From Salvia splendens (lineage: Eukaryota > Streptophyta > Magnoliopsida > Lamiales > Lamiaceae), in assembly GCF_004379255.2 (NCBI RefSeq), contig NC_056044.1, positions 5,558,001 to 5,622,000 of the forward strand: a stretch of DNA of 64,000 nt, given 5' to 3'. The notes under the pieces were generated by a model. It did not search any database and was not told where the DNA came from. It saw only the letters and a program-made list of their open reading frames with translations. The position numbers and the translations under genes were made by a program. Shown piece after piece: positions 37,087 to 48,600 of this stretch (positions are counted from its first letter, which is position 1; each line of letters opens with the position of its first letter).

Positions 37087-39090
37087 TACACTCAATTAAC
37101 CCACAACCGGAGTAGGATTAACCCGAAAACAGAAAGACTAACCTGATTGACATTCCTAATTGTGAAGTTTATATGAGTCATTTATATTAGACCCGAGTTA
37201 GGTCTATTATGGATGGACATGAGTTTGAAAACAGACCAATTGGAACATGCTTCAAGCAATGACCCCATCCCAAACCCATTTCATTTTACTAGAGATGCAA
37301 ATTTAGTTTTCGGATTTTAGGCATACTCGATACTTGGGTTCGGGTAATTGGTGCAATGAATTTTCTAAGTTTTAGGTAACCAAGTAGTACCCGGTTAATA
37401 TCCGATTTTAATAACTCATTATAATGGAGTGATTTATATAAATAGAATAGATCTAAAATACAACAATTTTGGATTTGTGGGTACCCGATTAGTCGGGTTC
37501 AGATACTCCCATTGGGTATTATGGAAATTGACATGTGTATCGACTAATCAAGTATCGGGTAGGACATTTTAGAAAATTTGGGTTCACGTATCCATATTTG
37601 CATACTTACATTTCACCGTTACACCGTACCTGAACCGGCCCATACCACACCTAGGTATGCTATGCTAGGCTAAGTCGACAAGTCCAACACATTAATAAAA
37701 ATAAAGTTGGACACCAAACCTATATTAAAAATGAGGAATACTCCTAGGCATGCACGAACCGGAACCGGTAGACGGTTCGGCGGTTCATAGGGGCCGGTTC
37801 AGGTTCAAGAATTACAGGAACCGGAACCGGTGGTTCAAAACCACCGGTTCGAACCGGTGGTTCAAATGATTTTTTTAAAAAAATATTTATTATTTAATAT
37901 TTATAAAAATTAATTTTTATATTTAAAAATCAATCAATTTTCACAAATAAATAAATAAAAGAATTTCATAATAGCCCATATTTATTTGTTGGGCCTCTGA
38001 ATTCTAAAAACCATTCTTGATTATTTCTATTTTATAGAAGCATCCTTGAATATTTTGTGTTTCACTTTCAATGTGGGACAAATATGTTGAATTATTTTCT
38101 CTTATAACTACATGTTTAGCTCATTCATTCATTTTTTCCAATGTGGGATACAAAACTTTCTTTTGTCTTCTACTTTTCTTTATTTTTTTACTATATTTTA
38201 TTATTCACTAATTTTATCTTTATTTTTGTCATGATTCTTTTTCTAAAACAAATTTATAGATAATAATAGCATCACATAGAATAGTTTAATTAAATTTGAA
38301 TGTTGCATGTTGCTCATAATTTGTATATTTATATAATGTGGATGTGTTCAAATAATATTTGGATTTAAATGTGCTCACTTTTAATAATTCTAAGAAATCA
38401 TTTTTGGTTGTTTCACTTTTATAGAGACATCCTTGAATATTTTGTGTTTCACTTTCAATATGAGACAAAATATGTTAAAGTATTTTCTTTTATAATTATA
38501 TGTTTAGATCATTCATTAATCTTTTTCTAATGTGGGATACAAAACTTTCTTTTGTTTTCTACTTTTCTTTATTTTATACTACATTTTATTATTCACTAAC
38601 ATTATCTTTGCTTTTGTATGATTTTTTTTCTAAGACAAATTTATAGATAATAATAGTATCAACTAGAATAGTTTAGTTTGAATAGTTTAATTAAATTTGA
38701 CTGTTGCATGTTGCTCATAATTTGTATATTTATAGAATGTGGATTGGTTCAAATAATTGGATTTAAATGTAAGCATATTGCTAATTTTTCTCAATATATT
38801 GATTAAAATGTGAAAAGAACAACAATTAATATAATTTATATCATAATGATAAAAATAGATAACTAAAGAATGATTTGTATAGCGATATAATATAGTTTAT
38901 ATATTTATATATTAATAGTTGACTAATAGTATGATTTTGTATAATAGCTATTATTCTATTATATGCAGTATAATTTATATAAATAAAATTATTATTTGTG
39001 AATATATTATTGATTGATAAAAATAAATAATTATTCTCATAATGTGTATACTGATATTTACAAAAATGATGGAAATCTATCATGTAATTA
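37087..39090. repeat. Repeat-rich gene-free DNA with a 387-bp tandem duplication
   Basis: Bases 37748-37870 are dense in AACCGG/CCGGTT words in both orientations after GCATGCACGAACCGG, like the subterminal region of a hAT-type element; no second end was found. Bases about 37995-38380 and 38382-38785 are two diverged copies of one unit. The phrase CATCCTTGAATATTTTGTG recurs at 38041 and 38428, giving a period of 387. Shared blocks include AATGTGGGATACAAAACTTT and TGTTGCATGTTGCTCATAAT. The rest is very AT-rich without genes. Confidence 0.65.
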
Positions 39091-39986
39091 TAAGTTGTGA
39101 CTCGTAGTCTCTGTCGAATAAAGACTAAAACAGAAATACACTATCCTCCTCCTTCCCCTGATAACCAATCAACGCCCCTTTCTTCCCTCTGCCTTAATTT
39201 TCTCTGCGTTTTCATATCTACCTCTCCTCTTCTTTTATTTTTCTATCGTTTTTGCCGTTGATTTTCGTCTCCTTTACCAGGTACTACTTGCTTCCCATCC
39301 CTTGCTCTCCAATTCTTTTAGGGCTTTTTCTATTTCTCTTGTTTTTAATCCTCCACCCCTTCTTGATTTGTGGGCCTTGCTTCCTCCTCTCTTCTTGTTA
39401 TATCTAATTGCTTGCCTCGCCTGCTTGTTTAAGGAATTACCTGCGTTTTTCGTTTGTTGCGTCTCCATCCTATACTCGCATGCAATTTCAACCTTATTGT
39501 GTTATTCTCTCTGCAAAAGTTTCGGTCTTGCTAGTGTGTGTGTGTGTGCTGTCCAACAGATGCTTGTTATGGCTAATTCATCGCCCCTGCCTGTTGTACT
39601 TAATTGCTTATTAGTTATTCATCGTTTGGATAAATTATCTTATCTTCCAGTTTTGTCTATTTGGTTAACACCTCTCCCAATTCCTTTACTATTGTGCAAA
39701 ATTTGGATGCCACTGTCACTCGATTCTCAACTGTATGTATAGAGTCTTTAGGAAATCATAAAAGTAATCAAGACAGTCATGGGATGGACAATACTAATTC
39801 TTTAATCATGATTTGGGTCTTCATCTTTTAAGAATTGGGAATTTAGTTATAATGCATTTTTAATTGTGGATTTTATTTCTTTTCAGGTGCTGTTTGGGTT
39901 GGAATGTAGTATGCGACCAATTTCTAGTTAAGTCAAGATATCAAATGCTCTTGTTGAGAGTTCTGTAAGCTTTTGAGTTGGGCAAA
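39091..39986 (+). promoter_or_regulatory. Promoter and 5' UTR (with intron) of the NFRKB-like gene
   Basis: A pyrimidine-rich leader (about 39140-39280) ends in a donor CCAG|GTACTA at 39280/39281. A matching acceptor TTTTCAG is at 39886, and the second leader exon (39887-39986) leads to the ATG. The long open frame at 39302-39742 lies inside this intron and is read as non-coding. The transcription start is not defined. Confidence 0.55.
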
Positions 39987-42900
39987 ATGGCAGCTGATCA
40001 GCGGAAAAAGAAGCGGGTTAATGCTGCCAGTTTGGTTGGATGCACTTCTCGTGAAAAATATAGGGTAAACAGGAAAAAACTGCGTGTTCAACAGCATGAT
40101 TTGAACATGAGACCCAACATCTATCTTGAGTGGGATGGCAGGAGAAAAAGTGTAGTTTCTAGGAAGGATCAGATTGGTTTCTCAAAAAGGCACTTGATTC
40201 CATTTATTGAACCTGGTTCTCGAGGCCGGAACATTCTGGCTGATGTCGTCCCCATTCCTACAGAGATATTTGAATTGGACGACCTTTCTGACGTTCTATC
40301 TAGTGAGGTAACATATAATTTTGATTCCCAAGAAAGTTCCATCTTCTAAACACAAATATCTTTCTGGGACTTATCTATCATTTGGAACTTACTGTAGGTA
40401 TGGAACAGCAATTTATCCGACAATGAAAGAAGCTTTCTTTCACAATTTCTACCTAAAGAAGTCGAGCCTGATAAAACCGTTCAAGAATTGCTTTCTGGAG
40501 ACAACTTCCATTTTGGAAATCCTTTTATGAAATGGCAAGTGTCATTTATGTCCTTTTTGGGTAGTATATTAGATTTAGTTGCACATTGCTTCAAAACCTT
40601 TCTGGTCTAATTCTTATGTTTTTAGTTTTTTTTTTAAATATTTTTTGTGAGTCTCATGGGAATGGCTCCTATTTACCATCACTTGGATCACTTTCATTGG
40701 CTGAAACCCCCTCTTCCTGCTTTCTTTTTCCTTTCTGATTGGGGGATGCTCGTGTTGATTCTTTCTTAGAAACTTGTTGAACTGTCTTCTCTTTTTTTGG
40801 AAACCAAATTGGATGGTGATCCTTTCAATAGAAATGATCTGTTTGAATACTCTAGTCTTCTGAAAAGATGTTAAAGTCTTTTTGATGTTTGAAGATACTT
40901 TGCTGTAAGCAGCTTATGCTGTGAACATTTTTCAATCTAGGTTCAGGTTATGGAAATGTATCCGAAACCATCGGAATCCCTTTGCATTTCTTCTCCATCC
41001 TTAGCATTTGAATAACTATCTTTCATAATTTTTTTTCTCTGTTTGGTCTTTTCTCCTCATTGCCATTGGTACTTCTGGGAACCCTTGTCTTCCTTTCCTT
41101 TCTCTGTTACCATTCATTTTATCTATGTTATCATATTGTGTTTCGAGCATGCTCTACTCTGTGTTCCTTATGTGGGAAACAAAATGTAATTGGCATGCTC
41201 TTTATTTCTCAATTATGACTGATAAATCCAATTTTAGTAAGTAGGGTGCCCATGGTCTAAGTTTGATGGTCTTTTGCACTTTGTTGCTGTAGGAGTGCTT
41301 CTATCTGTCTTGGGGAGCTTCATCCAGATAATGTTCTTCATAAGGAGCAGTCTCTCAAAGCTTCCAAGAAGACATACTATTCCTTTTTAGAAAACTATCA
41401 TAACGAGTATGTATTCCTGGTTTATTATTCCACATATTGTTTTTAGCTCAATTATATCTTCATCCATTACCTTTTATGGAATTATGGGTCTGAGACTCTG
41501 AGTTGTGTTGTGACCATGTTATTGTGCTTCTTTTGCCAGTATGATTGAAAACATACAAATGTGGAAGGATAAGTGGTCAAGTTGCGAGGATCCTGAAGTG
41601 GATATTATGCAGAACATTTGGAGGTTATCCATTTTTTATGTTTTTTTGTACTTTACTAGTATATGAGATTATGAGTTCACAATTTTTCGCAATTGGATTT
41701 GTATATTTTTAAAGCTTTCTGTGGGTCCTTCCTTGGAATTGCATAAGATGATATATCTTGTTTCAGAATCCTTGCTAGCTGAATGGTTAACATTCTGGTT
41801 TCCTGGAAACTTTCAACATCATTGCTCTCTTTAGAGCAGAACTGTTCATATATATCCTGAACTAGTTGACTTGTTCATATCTAAGATTGGCAAAATACCG
41901 AGTTTTGTATCTCTTGCATGCCTCTTTCATGCAAACAAATAATGTTTTAAGGAGTTGCATGTTGTGTGACAGCTCTAGAAAGCATGTTGAGAAAACCATG
42001 CATGCGTCCAATGCTAGATTCTATAGTACTGAGGAGAACCATGTTGCTACACCTGACTCTTGCTCCTGGGAAAATTCTGAGATGGTTTATAGTAGTGAAA
42101 ACCAGAAACAGGGAACAGTGCAAGGAGAATCTTATAGAAGGTAATGCCTTTTTTAATGCAATGTGATATCCATATTCATTAGAGTTATCTCCGTTAGCTT
42201 GAGGCATTGAATATGTGCACCCCCGACCTCCACCACTATTTTCAAGTCCATGTTAGTAATAATTTTGTCTTGTTTGCTGGAATGTGCAGAGGAGATTTCT
42301 TGAAAAAGATATCTGATAGTTCCTCCAGTGGGCTAAAAGTGGTGGGTGCGGCACATAGGAAAGGGGAGAATATACACCAATGGAATATCCAGCAAAATGA
42401 TGGAGCCAAATACATGTCCTACATCAAGGTCGTGTGGCGTCACATACAGCTATATTTATTACTCCTTTGGGTCTTGCCAAAATAGCACTTTAACTATTCT
42501 GTACTGATTCCATGGAGGGCTATTTTTTTGCCTCTTATCAAAGTCAGCTATTTTCGTATGAAATGTTTTTCCCCTGACATTTCTTCATGACTTAGTCACA
42601 GTATATGATTTTTCTATAGTGCTGTGCCTTTATGTTTTACTATTATATTTATGGTTTAGTTGGTTTTGACTGCCTCTGATCCTATAGGTCAGCAAGGAAC
42701 AGCATGAACGTGTTAAAAGTAGCATCAAGTGTGCTGGAAATAGCATTCAGCCCAAGTCTCTGAATAATGTCTTAGGTAGCTTTGATGCTCTAAATGTGCA
42801 ACCATTTGCAAGATTTGAGGAAGAAGAGCGTAAGAAGCTGCATGAATATTGGTTAGTTCATTCATTTACTTTATTTTAATTTTTAAAGTTGAAACTAGGT

Positions 42901-44985
42901 AGCTGTTTGAGATCCCGGACTCACATTAAAATGTGAACATCTCAGGGTTAAATTGGTGACTAGAGATATCCCCGTTGGTTTTGCTAGCTGGAGAAAAAGG
43001 CAATTTCAGAGACAAGAACTAACACAGACCCTGGGTGTAGAAATAGGGCAAAAGGTGGAACTTCAAGAGGTTTGATGCCTTTTGCTATGGTTCTAATGCA
43101 TTGTAGTTTTATTCGAATTTTGGCTGTGTACTTGGACTTGAAAGAAATTGATGCAATTGTTTACTTGTCACATTTCTCCAGAATAATCTGGATGACGAGA
43201 AAGATGTCTCTAGCAATGATGTGATGGAGCTCTCGGATGGTGAAGGGGAAGTTCCAGCCTCCGACACAGTTGAGGTTTATAAGCAGTCCTTTTATAGCTA
43301 TTTTAATCTAGATAGTGTGATTTTTGAGTTTCTTTAAAAACCATTTCATCGACACTATGTTTTTCCCCTTCATATTCATGAAATGAGACACTAGCATAAT
43401 TATAATCCACTTTCTGGATTTTTATACTGGCTGGCAGGAGATGGAAAAAGAGCAAAGTGATGACTCACTCCAGGAACAGAATGATAATGAAGAATCAGTT
43501 AATGAAATGGATACAGAAATAGAGGTTGATCTCGCTGCTCCTTTCTATTTCTGGATCGGCTTTTTTTGACTCTATATGTGACAGAGTTCTAAAGTTGAAT
43601 TTTCTAATTTCATTTGATTTGATTGACAGGATAAAAAAGAAACTAGAAATGACTGCATATTTGAGAAGCGTTCTAGTGATAATATAGAAATGAATGAGGA
43701 CGATGAGGAACCCAACCATGTCTTCCTTCAGGATCACAGAGAGTCGCTTAATAATAGCCCTAGGAGCACAATGATAACTTCATCCAGCCCTGGTTTTCTC
43801 CAGGATCAGCATCAGCAGCAAATCAGTTCACTCGATAGTAATCAACATACCAATTCAAAGGAGATGGAATCTAATGGTGATAGTGGAAGTGCAAAAATTG
43901 ACCCTCAAATTGTTTCTGGTTACTCGCGAGATATGAATCATGTGGAGGTTTCACTTAGCCAAGGGGTGTCTCTTGCATCCTCTAGTGATATTTGGCCAGT
44001 TAGTGATGTTCATGGCTCTTACTACCAATCTACTGCGTTAAATCCTGGATATGCACCCACTCATGAGTTACCGGTTGGGCATCCACAACTTATCCAGCAG
44101 GGGCAAGTAGTGCAAATGCTTAATGTTCAAACAAACCGGTCAGACAAAGATGCTAGGAAGGACATGTTGCATAGGCCAACTGACGATATGTCTTTCTTCA
44201 ATCCATATGCTAACCAAGACCGAAGTGAATTGCTTCATTCTCTGTTGAAGGCGCAGAGTAATTTTCCATACCATCATCAAGCACAAAAACATTCTGGACT
44301 TGATTTTCAGCCTGGAAGCAATCTCGTGATGGAGACAGCTCATTTTCCTGGACATTTTAGGGAGCATGTTCATCCACCGGTTCCTCCAACAGATATGAGG
44401 CAAAAGAGACTGAATGATCCATTCGTGCATCAGAACATTCAGGAGAGTATTTATTCTGGAAATCGGTTTACTAGTGTTCCTAGGCAGGAGACATTGGCAG
44501 TTAATGCTCATGATTGGGCGAGTGTCAATAGTGTACGCATGCCAATTGCTCATCATCTGAACAGTGGAGAGTTGGGTCAGAGCTGGTATACAGGTGAGAA
44601 TGGAAACAGGGACGGATGGCATGCGCTTGAGCCTGTTAATGGGTTTAATAATGGAAGTAGCTCCGATCAGACACTTTTCAGTGTCCTATCCGAATGCAAT
44701 GGGCTACCACGAGCCAGTTACGATGCTGCTACAGCAGCAGGGCCCACTGAACGATTGATACAGGCTGGAACATACAGTGGTATAGGAGGTATACACGCGT
44801 CGAGCAGCAGCAGCAGCAGTTTCTTACCAGTGTCTACGAATCCACTGAACTACTTGAGTGGGCACGAAGGGTCAGGCGGTATTAAGATGAACAACCTGGG
44901 ATGGATGGGATTGCCGACGACACAGCAGAGTTCAGGAATGCAGGAGTCGATCGGGAAACCATTCCTGAGGTCGTGGAATCAATAG
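39987..44985 (+). CDS. NFRKB: NFRKB-like DEUBAD protein (putative INO80 complex subunit)
   Basis: Eleven coding exons give 928 residues: 39987-40307, 40398-40534, 41293-41406, 41540-41623, 41973-42140, 42290-42428, 42688-42851, 42946-43069, 43182-43274, 43438-43524 and 43630-44985. A basic N terminus (QRKKKRVNAASLVGC) leads to a DEUBAD-type region at about 85-190 (PTEIFELDDLSDVL, NERSFLSQFLP, FGNPFMKW, LGELHPDNVL, YYSFLENYHNDMI). The middle is acidic and charged (residues about 360-480). The long last exon encodes a low-complexity, His/Gln/Ser-rich disordered tail. In animals NFRKB is INO80G and binds the deubiquitinase UCH37 through its DEUBAD; the plant role in chromatin remodelling is inferred. 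Intron 3 has a GC donor (AAATG|GCAAGT), supported because it preserves conserved KW-S-AS. The protein should be nuclear. Confidence 0.9.
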
Positions 44986-45659
44986 AGGAGTGAATTGTAG
45001 CAAATTTTTGAGATGGAATTTTGAGTTGGGTGTAAATAGATAGAGACGAATGGGGTATTGGTTATGCCATGTATATTAAGTAGGGAGGAGAGGGGAGGGG
45101 AGAGGATACATTACTACATAGTTTGATTTTGATGGGATATGTAATGTATTGTGGTTTTGGGGTTGGTGAAGGCGCCAAATCTCATGTGCTATTTATAATA
45201 AGATTCAAAGTGTTGTGAGCTTTTTTGTCTCAATGTGTAGGTTGGTTAGTTATGCTGTTTTAGAAATTGCAAACTGTCGTCTGCGATAAAAAATTACAGT
45301 ATTTTTGTCATACCTTTCCTTTTCATCATAACTGCTAAACAATAATCATACAATTCAAATTCAATTATCTTGAAACTTAGATGCAAAGCAATGCCATTAT
45401 CTTGAACCACAGCTTTATCTTATTCCAATTCACGTGGGTATAAACTTGGTTCTTAAATAATAGCACAAGCCCTTTGTCAATTAATTGGAGCCATTTATAA
45501 TTTTGCATAGCTAGATAAAATAATAAATTTTATCATAAAGGTAATAATAATTTTTTGAAAAAACCAGCTGCATTGATTAATTGGACATTCATATTTTTGG
45601 TAGAGGAAGAGGAAGAGGAAGAATCTGATAGAATTCCGTTGTGGCAAGGAAAGGAAAAG
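44986..45659. other. NFRKB 3' UTR and DUF3754 gene promoter
   Basis: A polypurine GGGGAGGGG-rich stretch (45085-45110) follows the NFRKB stop. Bases 45200-45560 are AT-rich and probably hold the promoter of the next gene. A (GAGGAA)n run lies at 45603-45621, just before its start codon. Confidence 0.45.
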
Positions 45660-48600
45660 ATGCCGACGATGGAGAAGATTACCTTGGGCACCAACAGAGA
45701 AGTGATCCGGCTGGAGCGCGAAGCTGTTATTCCAATCCTCAAGCCCAGGCTCACCGTCCACTTAGCCAATCTCATTGGTACAATCTCTGCCTCTTCCCTT
45801 TCAATTTTCATACCTTCAATCCAATTCCTGATGTTAATTGCATTGTACCAATTTGTTAGAAAATGATTTTATTATGGCAAACTCTTTTTCCTCCTACCTG
45901 AGATACAATTTCGTATTTACTCATTTGGGACATTTGTTGATCATAACCTTAACTTTAGAAGAAAACTGCTTCTGTTTATTAAATGCAGAAAAAAGTGGTC
46001 TTTAGCATTTGTGTGCCTTTAACTGTTGGATGTTTCCCATCCTGCAGAACAAAGCTCCGATCGTGCAGAGTTCTTGAAACTCTGCAAGAGAGTGGAATAC
46101 ACAATCCGGGCATGGTACATGTTGCAGTTTGAGGACCTCATGGTGATTTCCTTGTCCTTCCACTCATCTTCTCTTTAGTCTATATTCCTTGAGTTGTTAT
46201 GTATAATTAACACCTTACTGATTCAATATGAATATGGCTGCAGCAACTCTACTCCCTTTTCGATCCTGTCTATGGAACGCAAAAGTTGGAGCAGCAGAAC
46301 TTGTCTTCCGAAGAAATCGACACACTTGAACAGAATTTCTTGAGATACTTGTTTCAGGTAAGCTTATGCTTCTCCTACTCACAGTTGATATTGGATTTCA
46401 CTTGTGAACTTATAGAAACACTGAAATTCTCAATTAGATTCACTTTCGACTATAAAGTTTTTTTAACCCCCTATCTACCTTTTAGGTCTATCTTTAATTC
46501 CCTTTTGTTTCTTGTTAATGCATATTTCTTTGCTCTTTTTTTAATCTTATTCTGCAGATTATGGAGAAAAGCAATTTTAAGATAGCCACTGATGAAGAGA
46601 TTGATGTGGCACGTTCTGGGCAATATCTCCTTAATCTTCCAATCACAGTTGATGAGTCTAAGGTGTAGTGTAATGCATGCGTTGAATCGTAATATAGCAT
46701 GCTTTCTGATATGCATTCATCTGTTTAAAGAACTATTGTTGCTGAATGTAGCTTGACAACAAGGTTTTGAAGAAGTTCTTTGAAACACATCCTCACGAAA
46801 ATCTCCCAGATTTTGCAGATAAGGTATCTGTCGCTTCTCTCCGGTATGGTTTTATTGCATATTTCTTACATGCTTGATGTAAGAGAAAACAACCCATTGA
46901 TTTTTGTATAACATGTCCTAGCTTATTTATCTCTAATTACTGTGTAACTCCAATAATAATATAAATATAGACTCTTAACCCTCAATTTGACACTCTTAAG
47001 AGATATTGTCTGTGCACCTGTACCTAACCAAAATTAAATTTGCTACTGTATTTTAGAGTAACTGCAAAAATGCTTACTTTTGTTTAGGATGAAGGCAAAC
47101 ATGGATATTGTCCGTGCCCCATGCCCAACTAAATTTTTATTTTGATTTACTATTTTAGAGTAACTGCAATAATGCTTGATTTTGTTTAGGATGATGATAT
47201 TTGTGTACTTCATATGAGAGTTTATACGAAGTTGAAAAGCTTTCTAATTAGTTGAGACAGTTGGATTTTTTGCAAGTAAACAAGATGTGGGTTACTAAAT
47301 GAGCAGGATGTAAGTAAGCAGTTAATATTTCTGCTCTATCACTTGTAAATTGTGATGTATACACCCTCCATAATTTGGTGATATTATGAGTCTCCTTCAT
47401 AGGTTATAAATACTCGCTTCTTTACTAGCCTATATATCATAATAGTCCATTGCGATGTTTGATACAACATAAGTTGCATTACTAGTATTATTTTAATTTT
47501 TTTTGCTGCATCATTATATTTTGTTGGATTCCATTATTCTACTTGTGTTTCTTTGCTCTTCAGTATGTAATCTTCAGGCGTGGGATTGGCATTGACAAGA
47601 CAACTGATTATTTTGTCATGGAAAAAGTTGACGCAATAATTGCACGTCTGTGGGGGTGGATAATGAGAAAGACCAGGTGAGTGAAATTCAGTGTTGCAAA
47701 CACTTGTTTGAGCCAAAGATTCGAGATAACTAAGTTTCCATGCGAAGTTTGATTTGCTTAAAGATCAGCTGTCATCTCCTGGCTTCACTTTCCCCTTGTT
47801 CTGCTCATAAAGTTCATTTAGTCCTTCATTTCAAGCACGCACATGCTGAATTTTAATCTCTCTTGTCTTCTCTGCTTCCAGATTAGAGAAGGTTTTTTCA
47901 AGGAGGACTAGTTCAAGGCAGAAGAAGGATCCTAAAAAAGACGATGAATTCATTTCCCAAACTGAAGATCATGAATTATACGTCGAACGCATTAGACTTG
48001 AAAATATGGAGCTCAGGTTTCATAGTGATGTTATAAATGGTTCATTTTTTGTTGCTTGAATTGAATATTACATTCTTTAGTTTGAAGATCCTCACAATAA
48101 GTTTTATGCTCTGACTTTGTATGTTGTGAGAATTGTGAACCTACCTGAGGCTAAGCTAGCTGTGATGCTAAAAAAGCCAAGTCGGGCACATTATATGCTT
48201 TCAAGATGTTTAACTGAAGATGCTGAGTAATGCTAACTTGCCAATGGCTTTTATGCTAAGCTAGCTGTGATGCTAAAAAAGCCAAGTCGGGCACATTATA
48301 TGCTTTCAAGATGTTTAACTGAAGATGCTGAGTAATGCTAACTTGCCAATGGCTTTTATTGTTTCTTGTTTCAGTTTAAAAAATCTGCTGAGACAAAATA
48401 CAATTCAAGAACCTACTTTCGATAGGATCATAGTTGTGTACAGGTATCCAATTGACATCTTGTTATTGAGTAATAGTTACATGTCTGCAACATTGTTTCT
48501 CTGTTACTCTTGTATTTCTATACATTGCTCTATGTATAAGGTCCAACAGCTTTAAGTTGTACTTTCTTAGTACTTTTTGTTTCCACATTAATTGCCTTGA

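Noticed and set aside
37280..37620. Possible MITE bounded by ATGCAAAT words with inverted CGGGTA motifs
   Set aside because: The inverted similarity is patchy and no target duplication was found.
39302..39742. Open frame of 146 residues upstream of the NFRKB-like gene
   Set aside because: It lies within the inferred 5' UTR intron, starts at a non-ATG codon and encodes hydrophobic low-complexity text.
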